A DNA stretch of 64,000 nucleotides from Nitrosarchaeum koreense MY1 (GTDB lineage Archaea; Thermoproteota; Nitrososphaeria; Nitrososphaerales; Nitrosopumilaceae), in NCBI RefSeq assembly GCF_000220175.1, contig NZ_AFPU01000001.1, positions 1,027,512 to 1,091,511 on the forward strand. The letters run 5' to 3'. This document shows positions 44,858 through 54,839 of this stretch, in pieces. Every line of letters starts with the position of its first letter. The first letter of the stretch is position 1. Position numbers and translations under genes: made by a program. Below the pieces are notes generated by a model. The model was not told where the DNA came from. It saw nothing but the letters and a program-made list of their open reading frames with translations, and did no database searches.

Positions 44858-45504
44858 TTTGCTTTGTAATTTGGATTAATCCATTCAATAAAAGTGGCGT
44901 GGTTAAGTGATCGGGGATCCTTCATGTAATCATTAAGAATTTTTATAAATTTGAAACCATTTTTGACTTGAAATTCTAAAACAGGTTCCCTAATTTCATG
45001 TTTTAAGACTTTTTGAACATATTCAAGAGGAGATAATTCTTTTGCAAATTCACAATAATTGAATAGTCTTGCACCTGCAATAATTCTACGTAAATTGAGT
45101 TTTATTGCAAGTGCTTTTCGTGCATCATAAATTTTAGTTGCTACGCCTAATCGTCTGTTATCTGGATGTGTGGAAATATCTGCACCATATAATGAATCTC
45201 CTTTTGGGTTATGTGCTGAAAAGATGCTATCACCACAAGCTTCTTTCCAAGTGTGTTCTTTGTATTCAGGGTTAAATTTCACAATTAAGCTACTACATGA
45301 ACCGACAATCTTACCATTATAATCAGCCACAAATTGACCTTCTGGAAATACTTTGAGATGTGCTTCTAATTGTTCAGGTTTCCAGTAAACACCTTCAGCT
45401 GCCATATATGGAAATGCGGCTTTTTGTAATTCTACAATTTTGGGTATATCCTCTTTAGTCATATTACGAATGATTACTTTACTTTTACGAGTTTGATCAG
45501 ACAT
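44854..45504 (-). CDS. GNAT family N-acetyltransferase
   Basis: A 216-residue acetyltransferase. The N-terminal IRNMTKEDIPKIVELQKAAFP and the acetyl-CoA loop THPDNRRLGVATKIYDAR (about 113-130) are clear. The acceptor substrate is unknown. It is coupled to the amidohydrolase gene by a 4-base overlap, so the two may act on related compounds. Confidence 0.85.
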   Translation of the reverse strand: MSDQTRKSKVIIRNMTKEDIPKIVELQKAAFPYMAAEGVYWKPEQLEAHLKVFPEGQFVADYNGKIVGSCSSLIVKFNPEYKEHTWKEACGDSIFSAHNPKGDSLYGADISTHPDNRRLGVATKIYDARKALAIKLNLRRIIAGARLFNYCEFAKELSPLEYVQKVLKHEIREPVLEFQVKNGFKFIKILNDYMKDPRSLNHATFIEWINPNYKAK

Positions 45505-45544
45505 GTGTCAATAAAACACTTGACAACTATTTAATGAATCGGAA

Positions 45545-46390
45545 TTAAATAGGATGTTCGGAATCATCGACTTTGGATTTTTTCTCTTTGTGAAAAAATC
45601 TGATTTTAATTAGATAAATTATGCTAAGGAAAATTTCAACAATCATTGCCACAATCATAAATGATGCAATTTGTGTTAGAAATGATGGTATCTCAGATAA
45701 TCTTTGGAGAACATCAACGAGTGAATAAAATTGTGGATCAAATAAAAATATAGCAAGTAATGCAAATGGAAGTAACTTTGCAAGATCTCGTGAAAGATCT
45801 TCCCTATAATATGCAGATATTCTAATTGCAATAATTAATGAGCTTGATACAAGAAAGATTGTTGCAGTTGGCATATGTTGTACAAGAATAAACATAAACG
45901 AAGAATATCCCAAAAACCACAAAAATATTACAAATGGAAATACAAAGAAATTAGTAGCGATAAATGCTGCAGCCCTAGGTGCACTAGATGATTTTTTTCC
46001 AGAAGATGAAAAACGGCCTTTCGAAATTTTTTCTATGTTGATATTAAATAAATCTCGTTTGGATAGGAATCTGTAAAAATTATAAACAAATACACCATAA
46101 ACAACCATTCCAATAGAAAATCCAACAATATCATAAATTGAGGAGTCCTTTGCAATTTCAGTAATTAGACTATTAATATAATCGATAGGTAGAAAATCAG
46201 AATTTTCTACCTTTTGAAAAGCAGTTCGAATGTTATCGTAAAAAGAAGTTGCATCTTCTTCGAGTATTTGGGCGGAAGACGGTTCATTTTCATTTTGAAG
46301 TAAAGTAAATGAATCACCTAAAGAGAAAGAAGATACAAGTAAAATTCCAATAGATGTAACCATGAAAACAAAAAGGAGATTTTTACGCAT
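45545..46390 (-). CDS. Membrane protein with signal peptide, unknown function
   Basis: A 281-residue protein with an N-terminal signal or membrane segment (5-25), a short external acidic part and about five helices (for example FSIGMVVYGVFVYNFYRFL, FVFPFVIFLWFLGYSSF, IASFMIVAMIVEIFLSIIYL). A basic stretch (RFSSSGKKSSS) lies between helices. It sits downstream of the MscS gene on the same strand, with a gap of about 110 bases. Family not recognised. Confidence 0.65.
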   Translation of the reverse strand: MRKNLLFVFMVTSIGILLVSSFSLGDSFTLLQNENEPSSAQILEEDATSFYDNIRTAFQKVENSDFLPIDYINSLITEIAKDSSIYDIVGFSIGMVVYGVFVYNFYRFLSKRDLFNINIEKISKGRFSSSGKKSSSAPRAAAFIATNFFVFPFVIFLWFLGYSSFMFILVQHMPTATIFLVSSSLIIAIRISAYYREDLSRDLAKLLPFALLAIFLFDPQFYSLVDVLQRLSEIPSFLTQIASFMIVAMIVEIFLSIIYLIKIRFFHKEKKSKVDDSEHPI

Positions 46391-46504
46391 GAAAATAGTT
46401 GATTCCTGGCTTTTTGTACCTTTATGTTCTAAAAAATGTAAAAAAGAGTGAAAATATTGAATGTGGTAAAATTATCAAAATTTGGAATTTAAAATGAATT
46501 TGAT

Positions 46505-48268
46505 TTAGGGTGAATCTCCACCATCACCTTTTAGTAAATCTCCAACACCATATTTTTCAATAAGCTTTTTACGTTCAGTGTTGAGTTTATCAATTTCTTC
46601 AGCCTCTTTTTTTTCATCGCCCTGATAGATAGTTCTAATTGGCCATGGAATTCTAATGTCATATTTTTTGAATTCCTCATAGATCATCATCCTCATGTCA
46701 GTTTCCATTTTAAATTGTGAACCATAATCTCTCACATACACCCAAATTGCAAAATCAAGTGAGGAGTCATTGAATTTTTGGAATCTAACAGTTGGTTGTT
46801 CTAAATCTAAAATAAATGTCTTATCACATCCACAACTAGGTTTGTTTTCATCAATATTTGGACATCTTGATTGAACTGCAAGATGTTTACCTTTAGAGTC
46901 CTTTACTTCATTTAATGCACGAGTTCCTACTTTCATTAATGCAGCTGCTACTTGTTTTGGGTCATTTAGGTAAGAGACTCCAACTTCAACGGTTGCAGGA
47001 ACAATGGCAAATTCTTTTGTATAATTTATTATCTCACTTGTAACAAGTTGTCTAGTAGGAACAATTGCTACGGATTCATTTAGTGGATGTCGAATATAGG
47101 TTACACGTGAAGTAATTTTATAGACTATACCTTTGTATCCACTTGCCAATGCAATCCTTTCTCCTTCAGCAAAGATCTTATCTTTTCTTATCATCATATA
47201 TGCAAAGTAATTTTCAAAAGTTTCTTTTAATGCAAAACCAACTCCAAGGGCAATACCACCACTGGCAGTAGCTAATACGAAGAGGTCAACTCCCCACCAA
47301 GCAATTATACCCAGAGCTGTACCTAAAACAACTCCAAGGGGAATAAAATTTCTAAAGGGTTTTGGAAGTCCTTCTCTTTTCTTTTCTGCGTAACCTGGAG
47401 GTTTTGAGCCAGCAATAATTGGCTCATATGAATTACTTCTCTTTTCTTCAGCCCATACATCAATTTCATAAATTTCGTCTGGAGTTTTACCAGGAAGTAA
47501 TGGTCTACCTAGGTCATTTTCTCCAGTTATACAATCATTGTAATATTGTTCATATTTTTTTTGTTCTGACTTTTTCCATTCTGAAAAAGGATCTTTTGCA
47601 AGTTTTTGATAACTGCCAATTCGTGCACCAGTTGAAGTGGTAAATTTTTCTAGGAAATTTCTACCTTGCGGAGTTTGTAAAAATTCGTTGAATTCATTAT
47701 TACTTATTTCTTCAGGGGGATTTTTAGGGGGAACCCATTTGTAACATCTATGAAACAAATCATTCTCATCATCTTTAAAACCATTCAAATCTCGCCAAGC
47801 TTTAAAATCCTCTTTTTCCTGCTTGATCCTTTCTCCTTTTTCAAGAAGAATTGTTATGATGTGGCCTGCGGTAAATGCAATAACAAGAATATTCATTGAG
47901 TTGAGAAGTTTAGCAAATGTTTCTCCAACAGTAAGTTCGGCACTTAATTGTTCTTCAATAATTTCTGCAGGATCGTCAAATAATTCAAAAGTCTGAATGT
48001 AAATATTAATCGAAGAGATCAAAGCCAATGCAAGAATAGGTAAGATGGCTCTTCGAACTATATCAGCCAATATAGGATTAGAATAGCTGAATTTTTTGGT
48101 TCTGGTCCATTGTCTAAATTTATTATAAATTGTACCAATCACAATCAATCCTACTACTAAAATTACAAACGCTATTTGGAGTGAAATTGAAGATGATAAT
48201 AATTCAACTAGAGTTCCAATTTGTCCTACTGCTTGTCCTTCTGCAAGTGTTACTTCCTCTCCAGCCAT
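46505..48268 (-). CDS. MscS-family mechanosensitive ion channel
   Basis: A 587-residue channel. Three helices lie in the first 130 residues; a charged cytoplasmic insert of about 150 residues follows. Then come two helices, the second being the Gly/Ala-rich pore helix (ATASGGIALGVGFALKETFENYFA, about 331-354), and the MscS beta domain (IVPTRQLVTSEIINYTKEF). The C-terminal alpha/beta part holds a CPNIDENKPSCGC insert and ends in a charged tail. It opens under membrane tension to release solutes after hypo-osmotic shock. It diverges from the KamA-like gene with 150 bases between. Confidence 0.9.
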   Translation of the reverse strand: MAGEEVTLAEGQAVGQIGTLVELLSSSISLQIAFVILVVGLIVIGTIYNKFRQWTRTKKFSYSNPILADIVRRAILPILALALISSINIYIQTFELFDDPAEIIEEQLSAELTVGETFAKLLNSMNILVIAFTAGHIITILLEKGERIKQEKEDFKAWRDLNGFKDDENDLFHRCYKWVPPKNPPEEISNNEFNEFLQTPQGRNFLEKFTTSTGARIGSYQKLAKDPFSEWKKSEQKKYEQYYNDCITGENDLGRPLLPGKTPDEIYEIDVWAEEKRSNSYEPIIAGSKPPGYAEKKREGLPKPFRNFIPLGVVLGTALGIIAWWGVDLFVLATASGGIALGVGFALKETFENYFAYMMIRKDKIFAEGERIALASGYKGIVYKITSRVTYIRHPLNESVAIVPTRQLVTSEIINYTKEFAIVPATVEVGVSYLNDPKQVAAALMKVGTRALNEVKDSKGKHLAVQSRCPNIDENKPSCGCDKTFILDLEQPTVRFQKFNDSSLDFAIWVYVRDYGSQFKMETDMRMMIYEEFKKYDIRIPWPIRTIYQGDEKKEAEEIDKLNTERKKLIEKYGVGDLLKGDGGDSP

Positions 48269-48418
48269 TATTTTTCACTATTTCCTTCTAAATACAAATA
48301 TTTCATAGAGATATTTTAGATGTTATCATTTTTTATAAATCATTCAATTGGATTTTTTTAAAAAAACTAGAATAAATCCGTCACTAACATTTAACAATGA
48401 TAAAAGCTATCAATTTAC

Positions 48419-49786
48419 ATGCAAAATCAAAAATCAGAATGGGCTACGAATGAATCGCCACGCATTATGAGTTACACTTTAGCAAATTTTCGACAATTAC
48501 CACAAATTCAAAAATTAGGCGAGGAAAAACAGTTTGAAATGGAAGTTGTGGGCAATGTGCTTCCATTTAAGACAAACAACTACGTCGTAGAACAACTAAT
48601 TGACTGGAATAACATTCCAGATGATCCAATGTTTGTTTTAACATTCCCACAGAGAGGAATGCTGATTCCTGAACATTATGCAAAAATGGAAGCAGCTCTA
48701 AAAAAAGGAGATAAAAAAGAGATTCAAAACACTGCAAATGAGATCAGATTACAGTTAAATCCACACCCAGCAGGTCAAATGGAGTTAAACGTACCAACAC
48801 TAAAAGATGGAACCAAACTTTATGGAATGCAACACAAATACAAAGAAACTTGCCTGTTCTTCCCAAGTCAGAGTCAGACATGTCATGCATATTGTAGTTT
48901 TTGTTTTAGATGGCCACAGTTTGTTGGAATGGATGAACTCAAATTTGCAATGAAAGAAGGCGAACAACTAGTGCAGTATCTGCAAGAGCATCCGGAAATA
49001 TCAGATGTTTTGTTTACAGGAGGAGATCCAATGATCATGAAGGCAAGAATATTTTCAACATACATCAATCCGCTTCTTGAAGCAAATCTACCAAATCTTA
49101 GAACTATACGAATTGGAACAAAAGCATTGTCATATTGGCCATACAAATTTCTAACAGACGATGATGCAGAAGAGATGTTAGATATCTTCAAACGAGTTGT
49201 AGATAAAGGGATTCATCTAGCATTGATGGGACATTTCAATCATACAGTAGAATTAAAAACAGATGCAGTAAAAGAGGCAATCAAAAAAGTACGAGCCACT
49301 GGAGCTCAAATTAGAACTCAATCGCCAATACTTCGTCATATCAATGATGATTCAGAGATGTGGGCCGAAATGTGGAAGACTCAAGTTCAACTGGGATGCA
49401 TTCCATACTACATGTTTGTTGTAAGAGATACTGGTGCACAGCATTATTTTGGAATACCGTTGATAGAAGCTCAAAGGATATTCCGTGATGCTTACAAAAA
49501 AGTAACTGGACTTGCAAGAACTGTAAGAGGTCCAAGTATGTCTGCAACACCAGGAAAAGTTCAGATTCTTGGAATTGCAGAATATGGAGGAGAAAAGCTT
49601 ATGGTGTTAAGATTTTTGCAAGGAAGAAATCCAGATTGGGTACAAATTCCGTTTCTAGCAAAATATGATGAAAAAGCAATTTGGCTTGATGACCTAAAAC
49701 CAGCAACTGGTGACAAGTTCTTCTTTGAAGATGAATTAAATGAAAAAATGAAAGTAATTAAAAATCAGGACTATCCAGAATCCTAG
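48419..49786 (+). CDS. KamA-like radical SAM aminomutase, possibly glutamate 2,3-aminomutase
   Basis: A 455-residue member of the lysine 2,3-aminomutase family. The radical SAM cluster motif is CHAYCSFC (about 158-165). The SAM/PLP region has LFTGGDPMIM, and ATPGKVQI (about 376-383) supplies the likely PLP lysine. At the position of the substrate-binding Asp of clostridial lysine aminomutase (YYIYQCD) this protein has Arg (YYMFVVR, about 334), and the second Asp, before the PLP-lysine loop, is also missing. Glutamate-specific relatives have a basic residue there, so a carboxylate substrate is likely. glnA follows after 55 bases. Confidence 0.85.
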   Translation: MQNQKSEWATNESPRIMSYTLANFRQLPQIQKLGEEKQFEMEVVGNVLPFKTNNYVVEQLIDWNNIPDDPMFVLTFPQRGMLIPEHYAKMEAALKKGDKKEIQNTANEIRLQLNPHPAGQMELNVPTLKDGTKLYGMQHKYKETCLFFPSQSQTCHAYCSFCFRWPQFVGMDELKFAMKEGEQLVQYLQEHPEISDVLFTGGDPMIMKARIFSTYINPLLEANLPNLRTIRIGTKALSYWPYKFLTDDDAEEMLDIFKRVVDKGIHLALMGHFNHTVELKTDAVKEAIKKVRATGAQIRTQSPILRHINDDSEMWAEMWKTQVQLGCIPYYMFVVRDTGAQHYFGIPLIEAQRIFRDAYKKVTGLARTVRGPSMSATPGKVQILGIAEYGGEKLMVLRFLQGRNPDWVQIPFLAKYDEKAIWLDDLKPATGDKFFFEDELNEKMKVIKNQDYPES

Positions 49787-49841
49787 ATATGAATTTACTA
49801 GATTTAAACAACATCGCATCAGTAAGGCAAGAAAGCAAGTA

Positions 49842-51287
49842 ATGATGAATTCAAAACAAGTTATAGAAAAAATAAAAGAAGAAAATATTTCGTTTGTTGA
49901 TTTTTGGTTTGTAGATATTTTTGGGGAACTACATTGTATGGGAATGCCAAGTTATTCTCTTTCAGAAGACGATTTTAATGACGGATTAGAAAAACTTGAT
50001 GCAAGTTCTATTCTTGGTTTCAAGTCAGTAAATAAATCAGACATGATCTTAAAGCCAGATCCTTCCACATTTCGAATTTTACCACCAGATTATGATCCAA
50101 GCAGAAAAAATGCAAGAATATTTTGTGATCTTTATGAAGGAAATAGAGCAGAGGAGACACGCTTCAACAGAGATTCTCGTGGAATTACTGCAAAAGCTAA
50201 AGGAAAGCTAAAAGAATTTGGATTAACACATTCGATGTGGGGTCCAGAGATTGAATTTTTTGTATTTGATGCAATCAACATCTATCCTTCACCATATGGT
50301 GCAACTCACTCATACGGTGGTTCTGGGTATTCTATTGAATCAAAAGAGTCACCATGGGCAAAAGGAAATGCAAGCACTGCAATTGATCTTAAAGAAGGGT
50401 ACTATCCATCACAGCCTAAAGATACGCTAGGTGGCCTCAGAAAAGACATTTGTGATGATTTGTATCGTTACTTTGGAATTCAAGTTGAAGCTGAACACCA
50501 TGAGGTTGCAACATCAGGACAGAGTGAGATTAATTTCAAATACGGTGAGATGACTGAAATTGCAGATGCAGTAGTTACAATAAAAAATGTTGTTAAAGTA
50601 AAAGCCAAAAAAAGAAACAAGGTTGCCACGTTTATGTCAAAACCAATCTTTGGAGACAATGCATCTGCAATGCATACTCATCAAAGCATATGGAATAATG
50701 ATACAAATAGAATGTATGATCCAAATGATAGTGTTGCACAGTTATCGCAAGAAGGACGTTACTACATAGGTGGACTTTTAGATCATGCATCTGCATTATG
50801 TGCAATAACAAATCCAACAACAAATTCATACAAAAGACTAGTACCTAATTTTGAAGCACCTGTCAATGTTTGTTGGGGATTAGGAAATAGGTCTGCTGCA
50901 ATTCGCGTACCGATGTATCTAAAAAATAGAGAAAAAAGTAAACGAATTGAATATCGAGTACCAGATCCTACTGCAAACATCTACTTACTTGAAGCAGCGT
51001 TACTACTTGCAGGATTAGACGGAATTAAAAATAAAAAAGATCCAGGAGATCATGTGGAGGAAAACGTCTACAAGCTTAGCGCTGAAAAGAAGAGAGAACT
51101 CAATATTGGCTCTCTTCCTACATCGCTTAAGGGAGCACTAGATGCATTTCAAAGTGATATGAAATTTCTTGAAGATGTGTTTACAAAGGATTTTCTTGAT
51201 GCATACACAGAATTAAAATACAAAGAATATCATGCATTTGCACAAACTCCAACTGCATGGGAAGTTTCAATGTATACGGATGCTTAA
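49842..51287 (+). CDS. glnA: Glutamine synthetase
   Basis: A 481-residue type I glutamine synthetase. Blocks MWGPEIEFFVFDA (about 130-142), EHHEVATSGQSEINFKYG (about 218-235), the catalytic SAMHTHQSIW (about 275-284) and EYRVPDPTANIYL (about 370-382) give the metal, glutamate and ATP sites. It assimilates ammonium into glutamine and, in some archaea, also amidates beta-glutamate. Codirectional with and close to the aminomutase gene. Confidence 0.95.
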   Translation: MMNSKQVIEKIKEENISFVDFWFVDIFGELHCMGMPSYSLSEDDFNDGLEKLDASSILGFKSVNKSDMILKPDPSTFRILPPDYDPSRKNARIFCDLYEGNRAEETRFNRDSRGITAKAKGKLKEFGLTHSMWGPEIEFFVFDAINIYPSPYGATHSYGGSGYSIESKESPWAKGNASTAIDLKEGYYPSQPKDTLGGLRKDICDDLYRYFGIQVEAEHHEVATSGQSEINFKYGEMTEIADAVVTIKNVVKVKAKKRNKVATFMSKPIFGDNASAMHTHQSIWNNDTNRMYDPNDSVAQLSQEGRYYIGGLLDHASALCAITNPTTNSYKRLVPNFEAPVNVCWGLGNRSAAIRVPMYLKNREKSKRIEYRVPDPTANIYLLEAALLLAGLDGIKNKKDPGDHVEENVYKLSAEKKRELNIGSLPTSLKGALDAFQSDMKFLEDVFTKDFLDAYTELKYKEYHAFAQTPTAWEVSMYTDA

Positions 51288-51320
51288 AGGGATCATAATA
51301 AAATTAGAAAATATCGAGAA

Positions 51321-52976
51321 TTACGATTTAGGATTTTCAGTTAACAGATTCATGATACCTTGAGTTGTTACAATTCCAAGCACATTTTCGTTTGTAGGAT
51401 CAACTACGGGAATAACATCAAAATGATGAGAATTCATTTTTTGAATTACAGAATACAGATATTCATCAGGTGAGACGGTATGAAATTTTTTGTACATTAC
51501 GTCATTGATGGTGATTGCATCAAAAGTTTTTTTATTAAATCTGTTAATTTCTCGTTTTGATACAAGTCCTACAAGTTTGTTATTAGCATCAATTACCAAA
51601 AAAGGTTTTTTGCTAATTTCATTTTGTTCTAGAAATGACTTTATTGTAAGTAAAGGAGTTGTTTTTGGAAAATCAGTAATGATTACAGCAATTGCAGGTA
51701 CATCAGACACTACCCTTCTAAAATAAATTGGCATCAATCCAAGCTCTATAGTTCCTACTTTAACATGAATTATTTTCTTTAACTTTCGTTGAAGCTCAAC
51801 ACTGGATATTATCATAGTTAAAAGAGTACCAAATACAAGTAGTGAAAAAAGATCATCTTCCAAGATGTTGGCCTGTAACAAAGATAACATCAAGGCTAAA
51901 TCTACTGCACCTTTTGCCATTACACCATATGCGACAGTGGTAGCAGGACGCATCTGTGCAATTCGAACAGCAATGTATGAGCTTATAAATTTCACACCAA
52001 TGATTATTCCAATAAACACAACAATAATCCACCAATTTAGATTGAGAAAGCCCAGACTAAAGTGAAGACCAATGCCTGCAAAAAATATTGGAATAAAAAT
52101 TCCATGTCCAATCACACCGATATTTGTTGAAATTTCAGAATACTCATCCTTAGCCATTCGAGAAACAGCAATTCCTAAAAGGAGTGCGCCTATTGCACCA
52201 TGGATTCCACTAACCTCAGCAAAATATGCGACAAGCAAAATTACGCCTATGATAATACCAAAATAAATTTGCTGATCTTTAAGATGTTTTTTCAACATAC
52301 GGAAAAATCGTGGTAAAACGAAAATTGAAAGCAAACCTGCAACTGCAAAAAAGATAATCATCTTTGCAAACAACCAGAAAAATTCTGAAACTTCTGGGGT
52401 TTCACTTGAATTTATCTGGATCAGTACACTTGTAACAATAATTGCAATAAATTCCACAATAGCTGTAACTGTAAAAATCTCAAGACCTATAGTAGACTTT
52501 AGCTTACCAAGATCGCTTAGTATTTTTGCAGTCACACCAAGACTAGATGCAGCAATTACACTTCCAATTGCAAATGCTTGTGTAAAATTCATGTCTATGG
52601 ATAAACCAAAAAGTGCTGCTACAAAAAAAGGAATTAAAAATGCCACCGCAGAACCTACAAAAATTCTACCTTTCATAACGCGAAATATTCCAGCTAAATC
52701 AATTTCTTGAAGACCAATTAAGAAAAATAAGAAAAACACTCCAATTGAGGTAAAAAGTTCTATTGCGTCAATTGGCTCAACTATAGCTAAAAGCGCAGGT
52801 CCAACAATAATCCCGGCAAGGACATTTCCTATTATCGTTGGCTGATTAATTCGATGCATAAGTTCGCCAAATAATTTGGCGGCAATTATCAACACTGCAA
52901 GATAGAGAATTGCTTCAAAGACCAATATACAATAATCATGTGTAATCATCTCATATCCCTTTCGAAAGACCACCAC
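51321..52976 (-). CDS. Kef/CPA2-type cation:proton antiporter with CBS domains
   Basis: A 551-residue transporter. About twelve helices in residues 12-390 carry the Na+/H+ exchanger fold; NQPTIIGNVLAGIIVGP is the typical N-terminal block and GVTAKILSDLG the central one. Two CBS domains follow in the C-terminus (about 430-545, for example LVGLVSKREINRF and VLGIVTTQGIMNLL), probably sensing nucleotides. It exchanges K+ or Na+ for protons; ion specificity cannot be told. Confidence 0.9.
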   Translation of the reverse strand: MVVFRKGYEMITHDYCILVFEAILYLAVLIIAAKLFGELMHRINQPTIIGNVLAGIIVGPALLAIVEPIDAIELFTSIGVFFLFFLIGLQEIDLAGIFRVMKGRIFVGSAVAFLIPFFVAALFGLSIDMNFTQAFAIGSVIAASSLGVTAKILSDLGKLKSTIGLEIFTVTAIVEFIAIIVTSVLIQINSSETPEVSEFFWLFAKMIIFFAVAGLLSIFVLPRFFRMLKKHLKDQQIYFGIIIGVILLVAYFAEVSGIHGAIGALLLGIAVSRMAKDEYSEISTNIGVIGHGIFIPIFFAGIGLHFSLGFLNLNWWIIVVFIGIIIGVKFISSYIAVRIAQMRPATTVAYGVMAKGAVDLALMLSLLQANILEDDLFSLLVFGTLLTMIISSVELQRKLKKIIHVKVGTIELGLMPIYFRRVVSDVPAIAVIITDFPKTTPLLTIKSFLEQNEISKKPFLVIDANNKLVGLVSKREINRFNKKTFDAITINDVMYKKFHTVSPDEYLYSVIQKMNSHHFDVIPVVDPTNENVLGIVTTQGIMNLLTENPKS

Positions 52977-53028
52977 CTACCAGATAACAGAATAATTGTT
53001 ATAGGAGATAATTCAGGTAAATTTCAAA

Positions 53029-53316
53029 ATGGAGAAAATTGACTATGAAGGAATTGTATGGGCAATTAATCACAATAATCCAGAACCACTAGTGGAACAC
53101 GCTATTCATACATTAGTGATGCATGGAGTGAAAAAAGAAGATATTCAATTAACAGATGCTCCAGACAATGTCAAAGTTGGAGCTATTGTAGTTGAGATTT
53201 GGCCATATCATCTAGATGTTGCTAGAGTAAGAACAATTAGAAATGAATCTTTTATCAGCGGTACAGTTATGACTATTGAGCTAAAATTAGACGGCGAAGG
53301 AAACTATACAGATTAG
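53029..53316 (+). CDS. Conserved hypothetical protein
   Basis: A 95-residue soluble alpha/beta protein (GAIVVEIWPYHLDVARVRTI). No motif is recognised. Followed after two bases by a membrane-anchored protein on the same strand. Confidence 0.6.
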   Translation: MEKIDYEGIVWAINHNNPEPLVEHAIHTLVMHGVKKEDIQLTDAPDNVKVGAIVVEIWPYHLDVARVRTIRNESFISGTVMTIELKLDGEGNYTD

Positions 53317-53318
53317 TT

Positions 53319-53810
53319 TTGAAAAAAGCAAAGAAACAAAACATAATCATTGCGTCAATTGCGATTATCATCGTAAGCGCAATAGTTGCATACAATTATT
53401 CATATGATCAAACAAGACAAAAGGGTTTCAAATTTGGAAATGAACTTCAACAGATTCAAGAAGAAGTAAAACAAGCTCAAATTCAATTTGACTCAAAGAT
53501 TACACAGTGGAAAGAGGGGGATTTGAGTTTAGAAGAATTGCTGAATTACTCTGAAATACATTTGAATGATATGCAAAATGAGATTTTAAAATATGACAAA
53601 CTAAATCCGCCAGATCAATTTGCACCATCAGTAGAATTATTCAAGCTTTCAACACAAGCACAACTAGATAGTGATAAAGAATTCATAGAATGGATAAAAA
53701 CTAATGATGAGTCTCACAGTATTAGATCGGATTCATTATTACAAGAATCATTTGAATATGAAATGCTTGCATTGGGAGAGTTTAATTCAGTCAAAGCAGG
53801 ATTAAAGTAG
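53319..53810 (+). CDS. Membrane-anchored helical protein
   Basis: A 163-residue protein from a TTG at 53319, two bases after the previous stop. One N-terminal helix (IIIASIAIIIVSAIVAYNY) anchors an otherwise helical, probably coiled-coil extracellular domain. No family assigned. Confidence 0.6.
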   Translation: MKKAKKQNIIIASIAIIIVSAIVAYNYSYDQTRQKGFKFGNELQQIQEEVKQAQIQFDSKITQWKEGDLSLEELLNYSEIHLNDMQNEILKYDKLNPPDQFAPSVELFKLSTQAQLDSDKEFIEWIKTNDESHSIRSDSLLQESFEYEMLALGEFNSVKAGLK

Positions 53811-53812
53811 AA

Positions 53813-54271
53813 TTATAATAAATTTAATTTCTGTAATAAATCTAAAATTGGCGATATTTCTTTTATAATTTCATTTTTATCCAAAGGTGTTGGTTCTGAG
53901 AATTTAATTGGGAATGTAATTGTAAGCATGTCTTGGTCTGTGTGAGATATACGAATAGAATGAACGGTATTGTTTGTTTTTGTAATGAAATCTTTCCATT
54001 TTTTTAAATGCTCTCCAACACGATTAATCTGAGTATCCAATTCATCAATATCAATATCCAAATCAGAGTCAAACAATCCAAATTTTACAAGAGGAATCAT
54101 CATCAATCCTCCTGAAATTTTATCATGATTTTTTAGCATTTGTGAGATAATTTCTACAGAATTTTCTTTGGGATAAATAACTCCATAATCAGGATCAAAA
54201 TATCCTGCTACAAGTTTCTTTGAATCTAAAATTCGAAAATATTCATCATCTAAATCTAATTTCCACAACAA
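53813..54271 (-). CDS. Conserved hypothetical protein
   Basis: A 152-residue soluble acidic protein with aromatic strands at the start (WKLDLDDEYFRIL) and a helical end. No motif is recognised. Convergent with the preceding gene, two bases apart. Confidence 0.6.
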   Translation of the reverse strand: MLWKLDLDDEYFRILDSKKLVAGYFDPDYGVIYPKENSVEIISQMLKNHDKISGGLMMIPLVKFGLFDSDLDIDIDELDTQINRVGEHLKKWKDFITKTNNTVHSIRISHTDQDMLTITFPIKFSEPTPLDKNEIIKEISPILDLLQKLNLL

Positions 54272-54343
54272 CTAGTCAATAATACATAATTAAATAAACA
54301 GTTTACCAATGACAGTTAAATAAACAAGGTGAAGATAAAAAAC

Positions 54344-54628
54344 ATGACAATTTCCAAAGAAAATAAAACATTCATCGATAGTTTAATTGATTATTACATC
54401 AGTGAAGCAGAATCATACAGACAAATTGCAGAGAACTTTGTACCAGAGGTAGAATCAGTTCCAGATACAGCATTTGGAATTATTACTGGATGTGTATATT
54501 CAGGATTTTTGCAGGCATATCAAAATCAGCAACTTACACCAGGATTAGAAGACATGAACGAGTTTAATCAAATCATAAAAAAACGTGCCCCGCTAATCAA
54601 AAAGGCACTACTTGGACCCGTAAAATAG
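54344..54628 (+). CDS. Small conserved protein
   Basis: A 94-residue protein from the ATG at 54344, preceded by AAGGTGA; a GTG at 54329 would add five residues. Acidic and mostly helical (FIDSLIDYYISEAESYRQIA), with one Cys. Function unknown. Confidence 0.6.
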   Translation: MTISKENKTFIDSLIDYYISEAESYRQIAENFVPEVESVPDTAFGIITGCVYSGFLQAYQNQQLTPGLEDMNEFNQIIKKRAPLIKKALLGPVK

Positions 54629-54719
54629 GAAAATAAGCCAAAAGATACTCCTGAAAAATCAGACACATAGTTTGGAAATCACAGCTAAAGTTTAATTTGA
54701 TTTTATAATACCAAAATGC

Positions 54720-54812
54720 ATGAAGGTAGATGGAAGTAAAATCATTTTTGGGATGGGAGTATCATCAGCAGTAGTGATGGTAATAGTAGTGCTTTATTTT
54801 GCAATACGTTGA
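54720..54812 (+). CDS. 30-residue single-helix membrane peptide
   Basis: ATG at 54720, TGA at 54810-54812. Five charged or polar residues, then one membrane helix (AVVMVIVVLYFAIR), ending in Arg. A TATA-like tttataata lies just upstream (54701-54709). Small membrane peptides of this kind are common in archaea but missed by gene finders; not proven. Confidence 0.4.
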   Translation: MKVDGSKIIFGMGVSSAVVMVIVVLYFAIR

Positions 54813-54839
54813 TAAATCAATTTTTCTATAAATAACATA

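Noticed and set aside
48419-49786. Annotation as lysine 2,3-aminomutase for N-acetyl-beta-lysine synthesis
   Set aside because: The lysine-binding Asp positions are not conserved, and the acetyltransferase expected next to it is absent; the GNAT gene at 44854 is coupled to an amidohydrolase instead.
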